Part shown: positions 14,818 to 21,016 of the stretch, in pieces
How the letters are laid out: each line of letters begins with the position of its first letter
Numbering within the stretch: position 1 is the first letter of the stretch
Assembly (NCBI GenBank): GCA_041394885.1
Contig: JAWKHI010000072.1
Span: 1 to 21,016, forward strand
DNA length: 21,016 nt
Reading direction: 5' to 3'
Source: DSOI01 sp041394885
GTDB lineage: Bacteria > Acidobacteriota > Terriglobia > Bryobacterales > Bryobacteraceae
Translations under genes and position numbers: made by a program
Notes under the pieces: generated by a model
Told to the model about the DNA's origin: nothing
Databases searched by the model: none
Seen by the model: the letters and a program-made list of their open reading frames with translations, nothing else

Positions 14818-16503
14818 TCAAAACTTCGCCAGCCAGGTCCTTGGCCCCGTCTCGAAGTCGCCTTCCTCGCTCGCGAGCGCCCAGAGATACACGCCATCGA
14901 AACGAAGCTGCCGGATCCGGCCGGCGATAGGAAACGGAATCGTACCCGCTGTGGCGGTGCCGCTCAGCCGGGTGGCGTAGGGATTGGGGAGCTGCCGGCG
15001 GTCGGCGGCCCAGACATACTCGCCGTCGAACTCGAGCGCGCCGGGCTCTCCCGGAACTGCGATGATCCGGGAATCCGGTGGCGCGATGCTGTCGGAAGCA
15101 GTCGCCACGGTACTAAACCGCACCACTTGCCCGGACTCCGGGCACGACACCCATAGCCGCGTACCGTCGTACGTGAGTCCCCCCACCGGCCCGGCGCACA
15201 CCACGAAGCTCGCTGGTTGCTGCTGTGAGGAGGGATCGAAACGATACACCACGCCACCCGGAGTCCCCGCGAAAATGCGGGAGCCGGTCCAAACCAAGGG
15301 ACCCAGCGGCTCGCCGACGTCGATCAACTGCGCGGAGCCGGTCCCCGGACTCGTGCCAGGCACGATGCGCACCAATCCTTCCTCGGTCGAGGCCCACAGT
15401 TGGGTCCCATCGTGAATCATCGGCCACCGGGTGTTGGTGTTCGGTGGGGGATTGGGGAGTTCTACTTGCAGCAATTGGGCTTCGCCCTCAACCAGCGGTC
15501 GCACCACGGTCCCCCCATCGGCGCCCGCGACCCATGCCATGCCGCCGTCGAATGTCATCCCGAGTATCTGGGGCAAAGGCGCGAAGGCGAAATCGCTCAT
15601 CAGAACCCCGTCGGCGATGCGCAATCGCAGGAGCTTGCCGCCCAGTGGACCCGACGGCGTGGCGCTATCGCGCGTGAGCAGCAGCATATGCGTCCCGTCG
15701 GTGTCGATCTCGCGCACATCAGGCAGCCGATAGGTGGCCAGCAGTCGGCGGCCCGATCCCCACCGGCGCAGGGCGATACGGGTGGCGGAGGTCCCTGCCG
15801 CTCCGTCGCCAGCCGGACCCGGAGGGCCCGGTGACCCCGCGGGTCCTTGTGGCCCGGCCGGTCCCGGCGGCCCCGCTGGTCCCGGCGCGCCTTGCGCTCC
15901 TGGAGGGCCCGGATCTCCTTTCGGGCCGTCCGCCCCACGAGGACCTTGGGGGCCAACCCCGCCGGTCCCCGTCCCGGAGCTCGTGGTTCGCCAATAGAGT
16001 TCCAGTTCCGGCGGCCGGCTGGTCGTCGTGTTCTCCTTGCTGTCCAACTGGATATCGACGCTGTTGTCGGCGGGAAGTATCGCCAGGCCGAAGTTATCCG
16101 CGCGGCCTAACCACCCCTGCACCACCGGCGTTACATCCACCACCACCGTCTGGAACGGCGTGCTCGCGTCCACGCGCGCGCCTTGCCGGGTGTCGACGTC
16201 TGGGAACAACCCCACCGTGACGCGGGACTCGTCCCAACGCGATGTCGCCGGTGCGACGATAATCGACCCTCGGCCTTTCACCTGATGCACGAACAGTTTC
16301 AGCAGCGCCCGATCCAGTGTAAGCCCAGTCGACGCCCTCGTCAGCGTGAACTGCACCAGGGCCTTAGCCCCGCCGCCCACCTGGAGAAGCGGCTTCTCAT
16401 GGTTGGCGCCATCGGGAACGTAGGTGTCCGCCACGAGCGTCGCCGTATTCGCAAACAGCGCTGGGGCCGTAATCAAACCGATGAGAATCGTTGCGAGTTT
16501 CAT
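14818..16503 (-). CDS. Secreted DNRLRE-collagen-like-beta-propeller protein
   Basis: 561 residues in four parts. A signal peptide (MKLATILIGLITAPALFA) is followed by a DNRLRE/CBM96-type beta-sandwich to about residue 172 (VADTYVPDGANHEKPLLQVG, ALVQFTL, TSRWDESRVTVG, VDVTPVVQGW). Residues 184-231 are 16 uninterrupted Gly-X-Y triplets, able to form a collagen triple helix. The last 320 residues hold propeller-like repeats such as GMTFDGGMAWVAGADGG, MIHDGTQLWASTEEG, GLTYDGTRLWVSCPESG, LEFDGEYVWAADRRQ and LRFDGVYLWALAS. The collagen segment would trimerise the protein into a surface or extracellular stalk carrying binding domains at both ends. ATG 16503 has AGGA a few bases upstream. First gene of a minus-strand operon, divergent from the sigma factor. 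Ligand unknown. Confidence 0.85.
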   Translation of the reverse strand: MKLATILIGLITAPALFANTATLVADTYVPDGANHEKPLLQVGGGAKALVQFTLTRASTGLTLDRALLKLFVHQVKGRGSIIVAPATSRWDESRVTVGLFPDVDTRQGARVDASTPFQTVVVDVTPVVQGWLGRADNFGLAILPADNSVDIQLDSKENTTTSRPPELELYWRTTSSGTGTGGVGPQGPRGADGPKGDPGPPGAQGAPGPAGPPGPAGPQGPAGSPGPPGPAGDGAAGTSATRIALRRWGSGRRLLATYRLPDVREIDTDGTHMLLLTRDSATPSGPLGGKLLRLRIADGVLMSDFAFAPLPQILGMTFDGGMAWVAGADGGTVVRPLVEGEAQLLQVELPNPPPNTNTRWPMIHDGTQLWASTEEGLVRIVPGTSPGTGSAQLIDVGEPLGPLVWTGSRIFAGTPGGVVYRFDPSSQQQPASFVVCAGPVGGLTYDGTRLWVSCPESGQVVRFSTVATASDSIAPPDSRIIAVPGEPGALEFDGEYVWAADRRQLPNPYATRLSGTATAGTIPFPIAGRIRQLRFDGVYLWALASEEGDFETGPRTWLAKF

Positions 16504-16525
16504 ATTGGTCCTACTGACTCCAGCG

Positions 16526-16553
16526 CCATCGGATAGGCTGAGGGACCATCGGA
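16526..16553. promoter_or_regulatory. 8-bp direct repeat spaced 20 bp in the divergent intergenic region
   Basis: CCATCGGA occurs at 16526-16533 and again at 16546-16553, a start-to-start distance of 20 bases, about two turns of DNA. The whole gap between the collagen-like gene and the sigma factor gene is only 68 bases, so this is a plausible site for one regulator acting on both. No clear sigma70 promoter is visible, which would fit ECF-dependent control. Inference only. Confidence 0.4.
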
Positions 16554-16571
16554 CACGATAAAATCCTGTTC

Positions 16572-17135
16572 ATGGCGACCGAGGCTCGGCAGGAACAGAT
16601 CACTCGCCTGCTGAATCGCTGGGGGAGCGGGAGCAAGGAAGATCTCGATCGCCTTCTGCCGCTGGTCTATGGGGAACTGCGGCGCATCGCGGCGTCGCAG
16701 CTTCGACGTGAAAGCGCCGCCACCGTGCAGCCCACTGAGCTGGTCCATGAGCTCTACATCAAGATCCGCCAGCAAAGCGGCCAGGCGTGGGAGAGCCGCG
16801 AGCACTTCTACGCCGTTTGCGCGCGCGTTCTCCGCTACCTGCTTACCGACCATGCCCGCAAGCGCCTGCGCGCCCGGCGCGGCGGCGGGCAGGAACGGAT
16901 TCCGATCGACAACGCCGACCTCCCGCTGCGCAAAGACGCCGACGTCGTCGCGCTCGACGATGCCCTGTCCACGCTCGAGCTCGTCGACGAGCGCAAAGCC
17001 CGCATCGTCGAACTGCGCTTCTTCGGAGGGTTTGAGCTGCCCGAGATCGGTGAAATGCTCGCCATCTCGCCCACCACCATCAAACGCGAGTGGGCCACCG
17101 CCAAGGCATGGCTCTATCAGGAGATCCGCCGTTGA
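16572..17135 (+). CDS. ECF-type RNA polymerase sigma factor (TIGR02999-like)
   Basis: 187 residues. Region 2 is visible as LLPLVYGELRRIAASQLRRE, TVQPTELVHELYIKIRQQ and EHFYAVCARVLRYLLTDHARKRLRARRGG, a pattern typical of the TIGR02999 group found in Acidobacteriota and Planctomycetes. Region 4 is LRFFGGFELPEIGEMLAISP, then TTIKREWATAKAWLYQEI, a helix-turn-helix for the -35 box. The protein directs RNA polymerase to a small set of promoters. No anti-sigma gene is present; instead a Ser/Thr kinase gene follows with overlapping start and stop codons. In this group kinases commonly accompany the sigma factor and may control it by phosphorylation (inference). ATG 16572 has no obvious Shine-Dalgarno sequence. 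Confidence 0.9.
   Translation: MATEARQEQITRLLNRWGSGSKEDLDRLLPLVYGELRRIAASQLRRESAATVQPTELVHELYIKIRQQSGQAWESREHFYAVCARVLRYLLTDHARKRLRARRGGGQERIPIDNADLPLRKDADVVALDDALSTLELVDERKARIVELRFFGGFELPEIGEMLAISPTTIKREWATAKAWLYQEIRR
17119..17135 (+). promoter_or_regulatory. RBS and TTGA overlap coupling sigma factor and kinase
   Basis: GGAG at 17119-17122 lies eight bases before TTG 17132, and the TTG shares TTGA with the sigma factor stop codon TGA (17133-17135). This decides the kinase start as TTG 17132 and implies translational coupling. Confidence 0.6.
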
Positions 17136-19474
17136 CCGCCGGGCGCTGGAAGCGCATCTGCGAGATCTTCGAAGGCGCGCAGGACCTCCCCGGTTCTGAG
17201 CGGGCGGCCTGGATCGCCGCGCAAGCCGGCGGCGACGAGCAGCTTCGCGACGCAGTCCAGCGGATGATCGAGGGCCAGCCCGATGGGGAAGACTTTCTCG
17301 AACAGCCCGCGCTCGCGTTCTCTTCCACGCAGCTCGGCCCCTGGCGCACCCTGCGCGAAATCGGGCGCGGCGGCATGGGCATCGTCTTCCTCGGCGAGCG
17401 CGCCGACGGCCTCTATCGCCAGCAGGTGGCCATCAAGGTGGCGCCGGGCGGAGTGCATATGGAAACGGCTCTTCTCGCGCGTCTCGAGCATCCCTCCATC
17501 GCGCGCCTAATCGATGCCGGCGCCACCCCGGAAGGCTTCCCGTATCTCGTGATGGAATTCGTGGAAGGCGTTCCGCTCGACGAGTGGGCGCGCCGCGATA
17601 ACCCCTCGGTGCGGCAGCGGCTGGACGTGTTTCGTGAAATCTGCGCGGCAGTGCGCCACGCCCATCAGAACCTCGTCCTGCATCGCGACCTCAAGCCGTC
17701 CAACGTTCTCGTCACCGCCGGCGGGCGGCCCAAGCTGCTCGACTTCGGCATCGCCAAGCCGCTTGACCTGGCCGCCACCGTCACCCGGTTTCCAGCCGCC
17801 ACGCCCGAGTTCGCCAGCCCGGAGCAGTTACTCGGTGAACCGCTCACTACCACTTCCGATGTCTACGCGCTCGGGTTGCTTCTGCATGCCTTGCTCACCG
17901 GACGGACGCCGCGGTCCTTGGCCGGCGGCTCGCTTCGCGGATTGGTCGAGCGCATTTCCCGGGGCGAACCGCTGCCCATCGCCGTGGAAGGCGATCTTGG
18001 CCAGGTGATCCGCAAAGCCACCGCGCAGGATCCCGCCGATCGCTACGGCGGGGCCGGAGAACTCGCCGAGGAGATCCGCCGTTATCAGTCCGGTTTGCCC
18101 ATCGAGGCCCGGCCGCCTTCCTTCGTCTACCGCGCGCGCCGGTTCGCCGCCCGCAACAAAGGCAAGCTGGCCGTGGCCGCCTTGGTGACTCTCGCCCTCA
18201 CAGGCGCCACCACCCTCGCGCTTTTGCAAAGCCGCACGGCGGATCGCCGCTTCCGCCAGGTCCGGCGGTTGGCCACGTCGGTCCTGTACGACATCCACGA
18301 CAGCATCGCGCAACTGCCGGGATCCAATCCCGCGCGCCTGCTGTTGTCCCAGCGCGCGCTCGAGTATCTGGAAGCCCTGTCGAGCGAGGCCGGGTCCGAC
18401 AACGACATTTGGCGCGATGTCGCCTCGGGTTACCTGCGGCTGGGCGACGTCCAGGGCGGCGCGGCGGTCCGCAATCTCGGCCAGTACGGCGAGGCCGCCG
18501 AAAGCTTCGCCAAAGCCAAACAGATCGCGGACCGCCTGATCGCTTCCAACCCCACAGACCCGGCTGCGCGGAGCCTGCAACTGAACGCCGAGCGGCCTGT
18601 GATCCAGGCGCGTCTGCGCGGCGCGGACCGCAAGGAAGCTCTGGATCAATCCCGCCGGCACCTGGAACAGGCCGAGCGATTCGCTCGCGATTTTCCCGGC
18701 GATCCGCGTTCGGCCCGTCTGGTGGCCGAAGCCCATTTCCTGCTCGCGAGCGGCTTACTCTACAACGCGCGGCCCGAGGAGGCGCTCCCGCAATGGCTGC
18801 ACACTCTGGAACTATTCGAGCCGCTGCCGCGCACCGAATACCTGCATCACCGCAAAGTCGCCGGTATCCATCAATACCTGTGCGATGAGTACCTGCGCCG
18901 CAAAGACACCGCGAGCGCGCGACGTCACATCGAGCAGGCCGTCGCGCTGCAGGAAGAAGCGCTGCGGCTGTATCCGCGGTGGATCACCGCGCGGATGGAT
19001 CTTTCCTTGTGCCACTACCAGTCCGCCAGCCTGCTGCAGGCGGAAGGCAGACACCCCGAGGCCATCGTCGTGTGGGACCGGGTGATCGCCGCCCGTGACC
19101 GGTTGGTGCGCGAGGAGCCCACCGACGTGGTCGGCCGTGCGTGGCTCGCAGGCGCGCACGGTCATCGCGGACAGAGTCTCGAACAGTTGGGACGGCTCGC
19201 CGAAGCCGCGGCCGCGCTCGAGTCGTCGCTCACGCAGTATCTTGCGCTGCTCGACGTGGAGAAGTCCTCCCATCGCTACCAGGTGGCTGTCGCGGAGACC
19301 GAAGCGCAATTGGCCGATGTCTACGCGAGGCTGGGAAAGCGTGCGGATGCGTGCCGTCATTACGCCGGCGCGGCGCGGCGCTTCGACGGGCTGTCCCAGG
19401 AAGCGAAGGCGGCGTCGCGGAATCCGCGGGCGGCCGAGGTCGTGAATCAGGCGCTGCGGGGATGCCCGGAGTGA
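17132..19474 (+). CDS. Membrane-anchored Ser/Thr protein kinase with TPR-like C-terminal domain
   Basis: 780 residues from TTG 17132. After a short N-terminal helix region (TAGRWKRICEIFEGAQDL) comes a complete kinase domain: GRGGMG (78-83), VAIK with K102 for ATP binding, HRDLKPSN with catalytic D186, DFG (204-206), and TPEFASPEQL in the activation/P+1 region. The domain ends near residue 320. One membrane helix spans about 346-365 (LAVAALVTLALTGATTLALL), placing the C-terminus outside the cytoplasm. Residues about 380-780 are alpha-helical repeats of TPR type, for example ALEYLEALSSEAGSDNDIW, GQYGEAAESFAKAKQIADRL and GRLAEAAAALESSLTQYLALL. This layout is typical of Acidobacteriota Hanks-type kinases, where the TPR part probably senses partners. 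It is coupled to the sigma factor gene. All key kinase residues are present, so it should be active. Confidence 0.92.
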   Translation: MTAGRWKRICEIFEGAQDLPGSERAAWIAAQAGGDEQLRDAVQRMIEGQPDGEDFLEQPALAFSSTQLGPWRTLREIGRGGMGIVFLGERADGLYRQQVAIKVAPGGVHMETALLARLEHPSIARLIDAGATPEGFPYLVMEFVEGVPLDEWARRDNPSVRQRLDVFREICAAVRHAHQNLVLHRDLKPSNVLVTAGGRPKLLDFGIAKPLDLAATVTRFPAATPEFASPEQLLGEPLTTTSDVYALGLLLHALLTGRTPRSLAGGSLRGLVERISRGEPLPIAVEGDLGQVIRKATAQDPADRYGGAGELAEEIRRYQSGLPIEARPPSFVYRARRFAARNKGKLAVAALVTLALTGATTLALLQSRTADRRFRQVRRLATSVLYDIHDSIAQLPGSNPARLLLSQRALEYLEALSSEAGSDNDIWRDVASGYLRLGDVQGGAAVRNLGQYGEAAESFAKAKQIADRLIASNPTDPAARSLQLNAERPVIQARLRGADRKEALDQSRRHLEQAERFARDFPGDPRSARLVAEAHFLLASGLLYNARPEEALPQWLHTLELFEPLPRTEYLHHRKVAGIHQYLCDEYLRRKDTASARRHIEQAVALQEEALRLYPRWITARMDLSLCHYQSASLLQAEGRHPEAIVVWDRVIAARDRLVREEPTDVVGRAWLAGAHGHRGQSLEQLGRLAEAAAALESSLTQYLALLDVEKSSHRYQVAVAETEAQLADVYARLGKRADACRHYAGAARRFDGLSQEAKAASRNPRAAEVVNQALRGCPE

Positions 19475-19567
19475 TTCGTGTAATGAAGGTCGCCGGGCTA
19501 TTCGTTCGGAGCCCTGGTCACTCCCCTCTGCAATAGGGAAGCCGAGGCGAAAGCGCAGATGGTATAG

Positions 19568-19837
19568 GTGTTATGTACCTCCACAAGCCCTTCCTTGACA
19601 AAGCGGAAACGGCCTTCGCTCAAGCGCATAGCATGGAGTCTGGTCGACCGGAAGAAGGATGATCCGCTGCAGTTCCGCGCCATCGGCTGGTGCCGGGGCC
19701 AACTCTGTTCGGTGATCTACGAGGTCAGGAATGATGCCGATGGTGAGCACTGGCATCTGATTACTCGCTGGAAGTCGACAAAACAGGAGCAAGTCGCTTA
19801 TGCCGAAAACACGGAAAGCCCGCAAGCCACCCGATGA
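19568..19837 (+). CDS. BrnT-like ribonuclease toxin, probably frameshifted near the N-terminus
   Basis: The open frame from GTG 19568 encodes 89 residues, but its first 30 do not look like BrnT. From IAWSLV onward it does: DDPLQFRAIGWCRGQLCSVIYEV, then DADGEHWHLITRWKSTKQEQVAYAEN, the beta-sheet core and final helix of the family. A sensible N-terminus (MYLHKPFLDKAETA) lies in another frame from ATG 19573, so one indel near 19,620 probably separates the two. BrnT toxins are RNase-like proteins with a RelE-type fold, neutralised by BrnA. The 3' end overlaps the antitoxin gene by 38 bases, the usual brnT-brnA order. The family call depends on the C-terminal two thirds; toxin activity is doubtful if the frameshift is real. 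Confidence 0.5.
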   Translation: MLCTSTSPSLTKRKRPSLKRIAWSLVDRKKDDPLQFRAIGWCRGQLCSVIYEVRNDADGEHWHLITRWKSTKQEQVAYAENTESPQATR

Positions 19838-20057
19838 GATCGCCGCCATGGCAAGCAGGGGCGAGGATGTTTCCCAGTTCTTTTCCAACAAGCTCGCGGT
19901 TGTACGGCCGATCAAGCGCGTCAATGTCGACCTCACCGAGGGGATGCTTCGCGAACTCGATGCGCGCGCCGCACGGCTCAACATCAGCCGGCAGGCTGTG
20001 ATCAAGACGCTTTTGGCCCAAGCCATGGCACAGTCGCCGGGCAAGGATGTACGCTGA
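19800..20057 (+). CDS. BrnA/CopG-type ribbon-helix-helix antitoxin
   Basis: 85 residues, intact. ATG 19800 has GGAG ten bases upstream (19786-19789). The N-terminal part is charged (MPKTRKARKPPDEIAAMASR), then GEDVSQFFSNKLAVVRPIKR. The ribbon-helix-helix follows: RVNVDLTEGMLRELDARAARL is the beta-strand and first helix, and NISRQAVIKTLLAQAMAQ is the second helix. Such proteins bind the toxin through one end and the operon operator as dimers. Overlap with the upstream toxin-like frame supports a toxin-antitoxin pair. Here the antitoxin looks whole while the toxin looks damaged. A VapB-like antitoxin or a lone CopG regulator are the alternatives. Confidence 0.75.
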   Translation: MPKTRKARKPPDEIAAMASRGEDVSQFFSNKLAVVRPIKRVNVDLTEGMLRELDARAARLNISRQAVIKTLLAQAMAQSPGKDVR

Positions 20058-20413
20058 GGCCTTGCGCGGCCGCCTGAAGTAAATTGATCTGGAAGAAGAG
20101 CTGTGCGCGCCGCAGATGGTGGCGGTGTGAACTGGGCGGCCGGTTTGGCGAAAAGACAGCATTGCCACTGGGACCGGTGCTGAGCGTCGTGAACTGCCTC
20201 GCTCCTCCCGGCAGGTGCGGCTGATCATTCCGGAACGGGACCGCCCTCCCGTATCAAATTCGCCGCTTACTTGGGTCGTAGCCGGTGTCACTCGCCGCAA
20301 GCCCGTTCGTCGGCGCCCTCGGATCCTGGATTGCCGAACCCAGCGTAGCCGAAATTGCCGACCCCACTGCGGCGCCGCATGCTCCTAGCGATGATAGTGC
20401 CGCAACTCCGGGA
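20058..20413. other. Gene-free stretch between brnA and the DUF2442 gene
   Basis: About 350 bases without a convincing coding frame on either strand. Short open frames exist but show no recognisable family and no ribosome-binding site. I see no inverted repeat, transposase fragment or tRNA. It may be the scar of a lost gene in an accessory region. Confidence 0.5.
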
Positions 20414-20719
20414 CTATCCGTTGCGATCCCGCTCCGCGAGCCACCGCCGTAGCGACTCCTGGGTCTCGCCGGATCGCCGGCCCGCCAGCAAGCTTGCAAC
20501 ACGGATGTCCTCGTCCAACTCCGGCCAGTGAATCCCCGTCCCGCGCCCGACGAGGCGCCACTGAGCCCTTTCGGCTGCGTTCGCATGCGCCAGTCTTGGG
20601 AACCATGCCAGCGGGACCGTGATCGTCCGGCCGTCGGCCAGATCGACTGTCAAAGCCTCGTCGCTTGCCAGGACATCCTGAGCGAGCGCTTCCTTGAGCT
20701 CAATCCCCGAAGTACTCAT
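20414..20719 (-). CDS. DUF2442 domain protein
   Basis: 101 residues from ATG 20719. The middle LTVDLADGRTITVPLAWFPRL, followed by AHANAAERAQWRLVGRGTGI and HWPELDEDIRVASLLAGR, is the DUF2442 signature, ending in a helix ESLRRWLAERDRNG. The function of the family is unknown; its genes often lie next to DUF4160 or toxin-antitoxin-like genes. No DUF4160 partner is visible here. An upstream in-frame TTG (20734) would add five residues, but the ATG is the simpler choice. It lies about 65 bases downstream of the hsdR end on the same strand and could be its cotranscribed passenger. Confidence 0.85.
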   Translation of the reverse strand: MSTSGIELKEALAQDVLASDEALTVDLADGRTITVPLAWFPRLAHANAAERAQWRLVGRGTGIHWPELDEDIRVASLLAGRRSGETQESLRRWLAERDRNG

Positions 20720-20783
20720 TCCATGACCTACCAATGCTGTCGAATTCTCGTCGGCCTCAGCTGCTGACAGGCACCCTCGCGCA

Positions 20784-21014
20784 TCAGTCTGTCGTCGTAG
20801 CTTGTTTATGAGACGCCTGCATCCGCAACCGCCGGTACGCCTCGCCGGCAGTCCATGCCGTGACCACCTTTTGAAACGCCTTGTCGTTCATGAAGCGAAT
20901 GAAGATCTCCTCGTTCTGGTCGATACGCTCCACAAACAGCCGTTCGAGCAGGTTCCGGAATACGAGCTCAAACTTGTCCTCCGGATTGGCCACAGCGGCC
21001 TGCCGTAGTCCGTC
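20784..21014 (-). CDS. hsdR: Partial type I restriction enzyme R subunit (C-terminal end only)
   Basis: The last 76 residues of a protein running off the right edge: DGLRQAAVANPEDKFELVFR, NLLERLFVERIDQNEEIFIR, then FMNDKAFQKVVTAWTAGEAYRRL. The block LF.ERIDQNEEIF.RFMND..FQKVV is the characteristic C-terminal helical end of many HsdR proteins, the part that docks on the HsdM/HsdS methylase core. HsdR is the ATP-driven translocase and endonuclease of type I restriction systems. The nuclease and helicase motifs would lie outside the window, so activity cannot be judged. The stop is TGA at 20784-20786. A GTG at 20993 is internal, not a start, because the frame is open and conserved upstream of it. 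Confidence 0.75.
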   Translation of the reverse strand, partial: DGLRQAAVANPEDKFELVFRNLLERLFVERIDQNEEIFIRFMNDKAFQKVVTAWTAGEAYRRLRMQASHKQATTTD

Positions 21015-21016
21015 GT

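Noticed and set aside
15734..15997. Plus-strand frame rich in Gly and Pro that also looks collagen-like
   Set aside because: It is the reverse complement of the Gly-X-Y repeat of the minus-strand gene; GGN/CCN codons mirror each other. The minus frame alone has a signal peptide and full-length domains.
16559..16564. TAAAAT as a -10 box for the sigma factor gene
   Set aside because: No acceptable -35 box lies at the right distance and the start codon is only eight bases away.
19468..19502. GCCCGG...CCGGGC pair after the kinase as a terminator
   Set aside because: Only six pairs with a loop of more than twenty bases and no T-tract.

Overview
The window is high-GC bacterial DNA that most resembles Acidobacteriota, probably a Solibacter/Bryobacterales-type soil bacterium. 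This rests on gene content: a beta-propeller (SBBP-type) secreted protein ending in a TIGR03437-like domain, a TIGR02999-type ECF sigma factor coupled to a Ser/Thr kinase with a TPR-like tail, a DUF937-OmpA protein and a Tat-exported DapA-like protein. No rRNA, tRNA or CRISPR array was seen.

Left part (1-7,800). A partial astacin/matrixin-like zinc protease runs off the left edge (minus strand). It is divergent from a DUF937-TM-OmpA protein with a good sigma70-type promoter set among palindromes. Next come a vapBC-type toxin-antitoxin pair (plus strand) and a minus-strand gene train read dnaE > class III aminotransferase > HAD type II dehalogenase > SBBP/TIGR03437 secreted protein. Nearly every gene from about 1,750 to 7,800 is split by small indels, on both strands, while the residues stay recognisable. 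The essential dnaE is among them, so I favour sequence or assembly error over biological decay.

Middle part (7,800-19,474). Frames are clean. dnaE starts divergently from a GT-C-like membrane protein, followed 13 bases later by a secreted DapA-superfamily protein lacking the usual catalytic Tyr. These converge, across a shared 12-bp terminator-like stem, on a minus-strand operon: DNRLRE/collagen-like/propeller protein > secreted 301-aa protein > MmcQ/YjbR protein. Divergent from that operon is the ECF sigma factor-kinase pair, joined by a TTGA start/stop overlap. The sigma/kinase module and the secreted operon share a 68-bp intergenic region holding an 8-bp direct repeat spaced 20 bp apart.

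Right part (19,475-21,016). This looks like accessory DNA: a brnT-brnA type toxin-antitoxin pair with a damaged toxin frame, a 350-bp stretch with nothing recognisable, a DUF2442 protein and the last 76 residues of a type I restriction HsdR subunit running off the right edge. I did not find a convincing wholly new system. The best leads are the collagen/propeller operon opposite the sigma/kinase pair, the exported DapA-like protein, and the palindromes around the ompA-like promoter.
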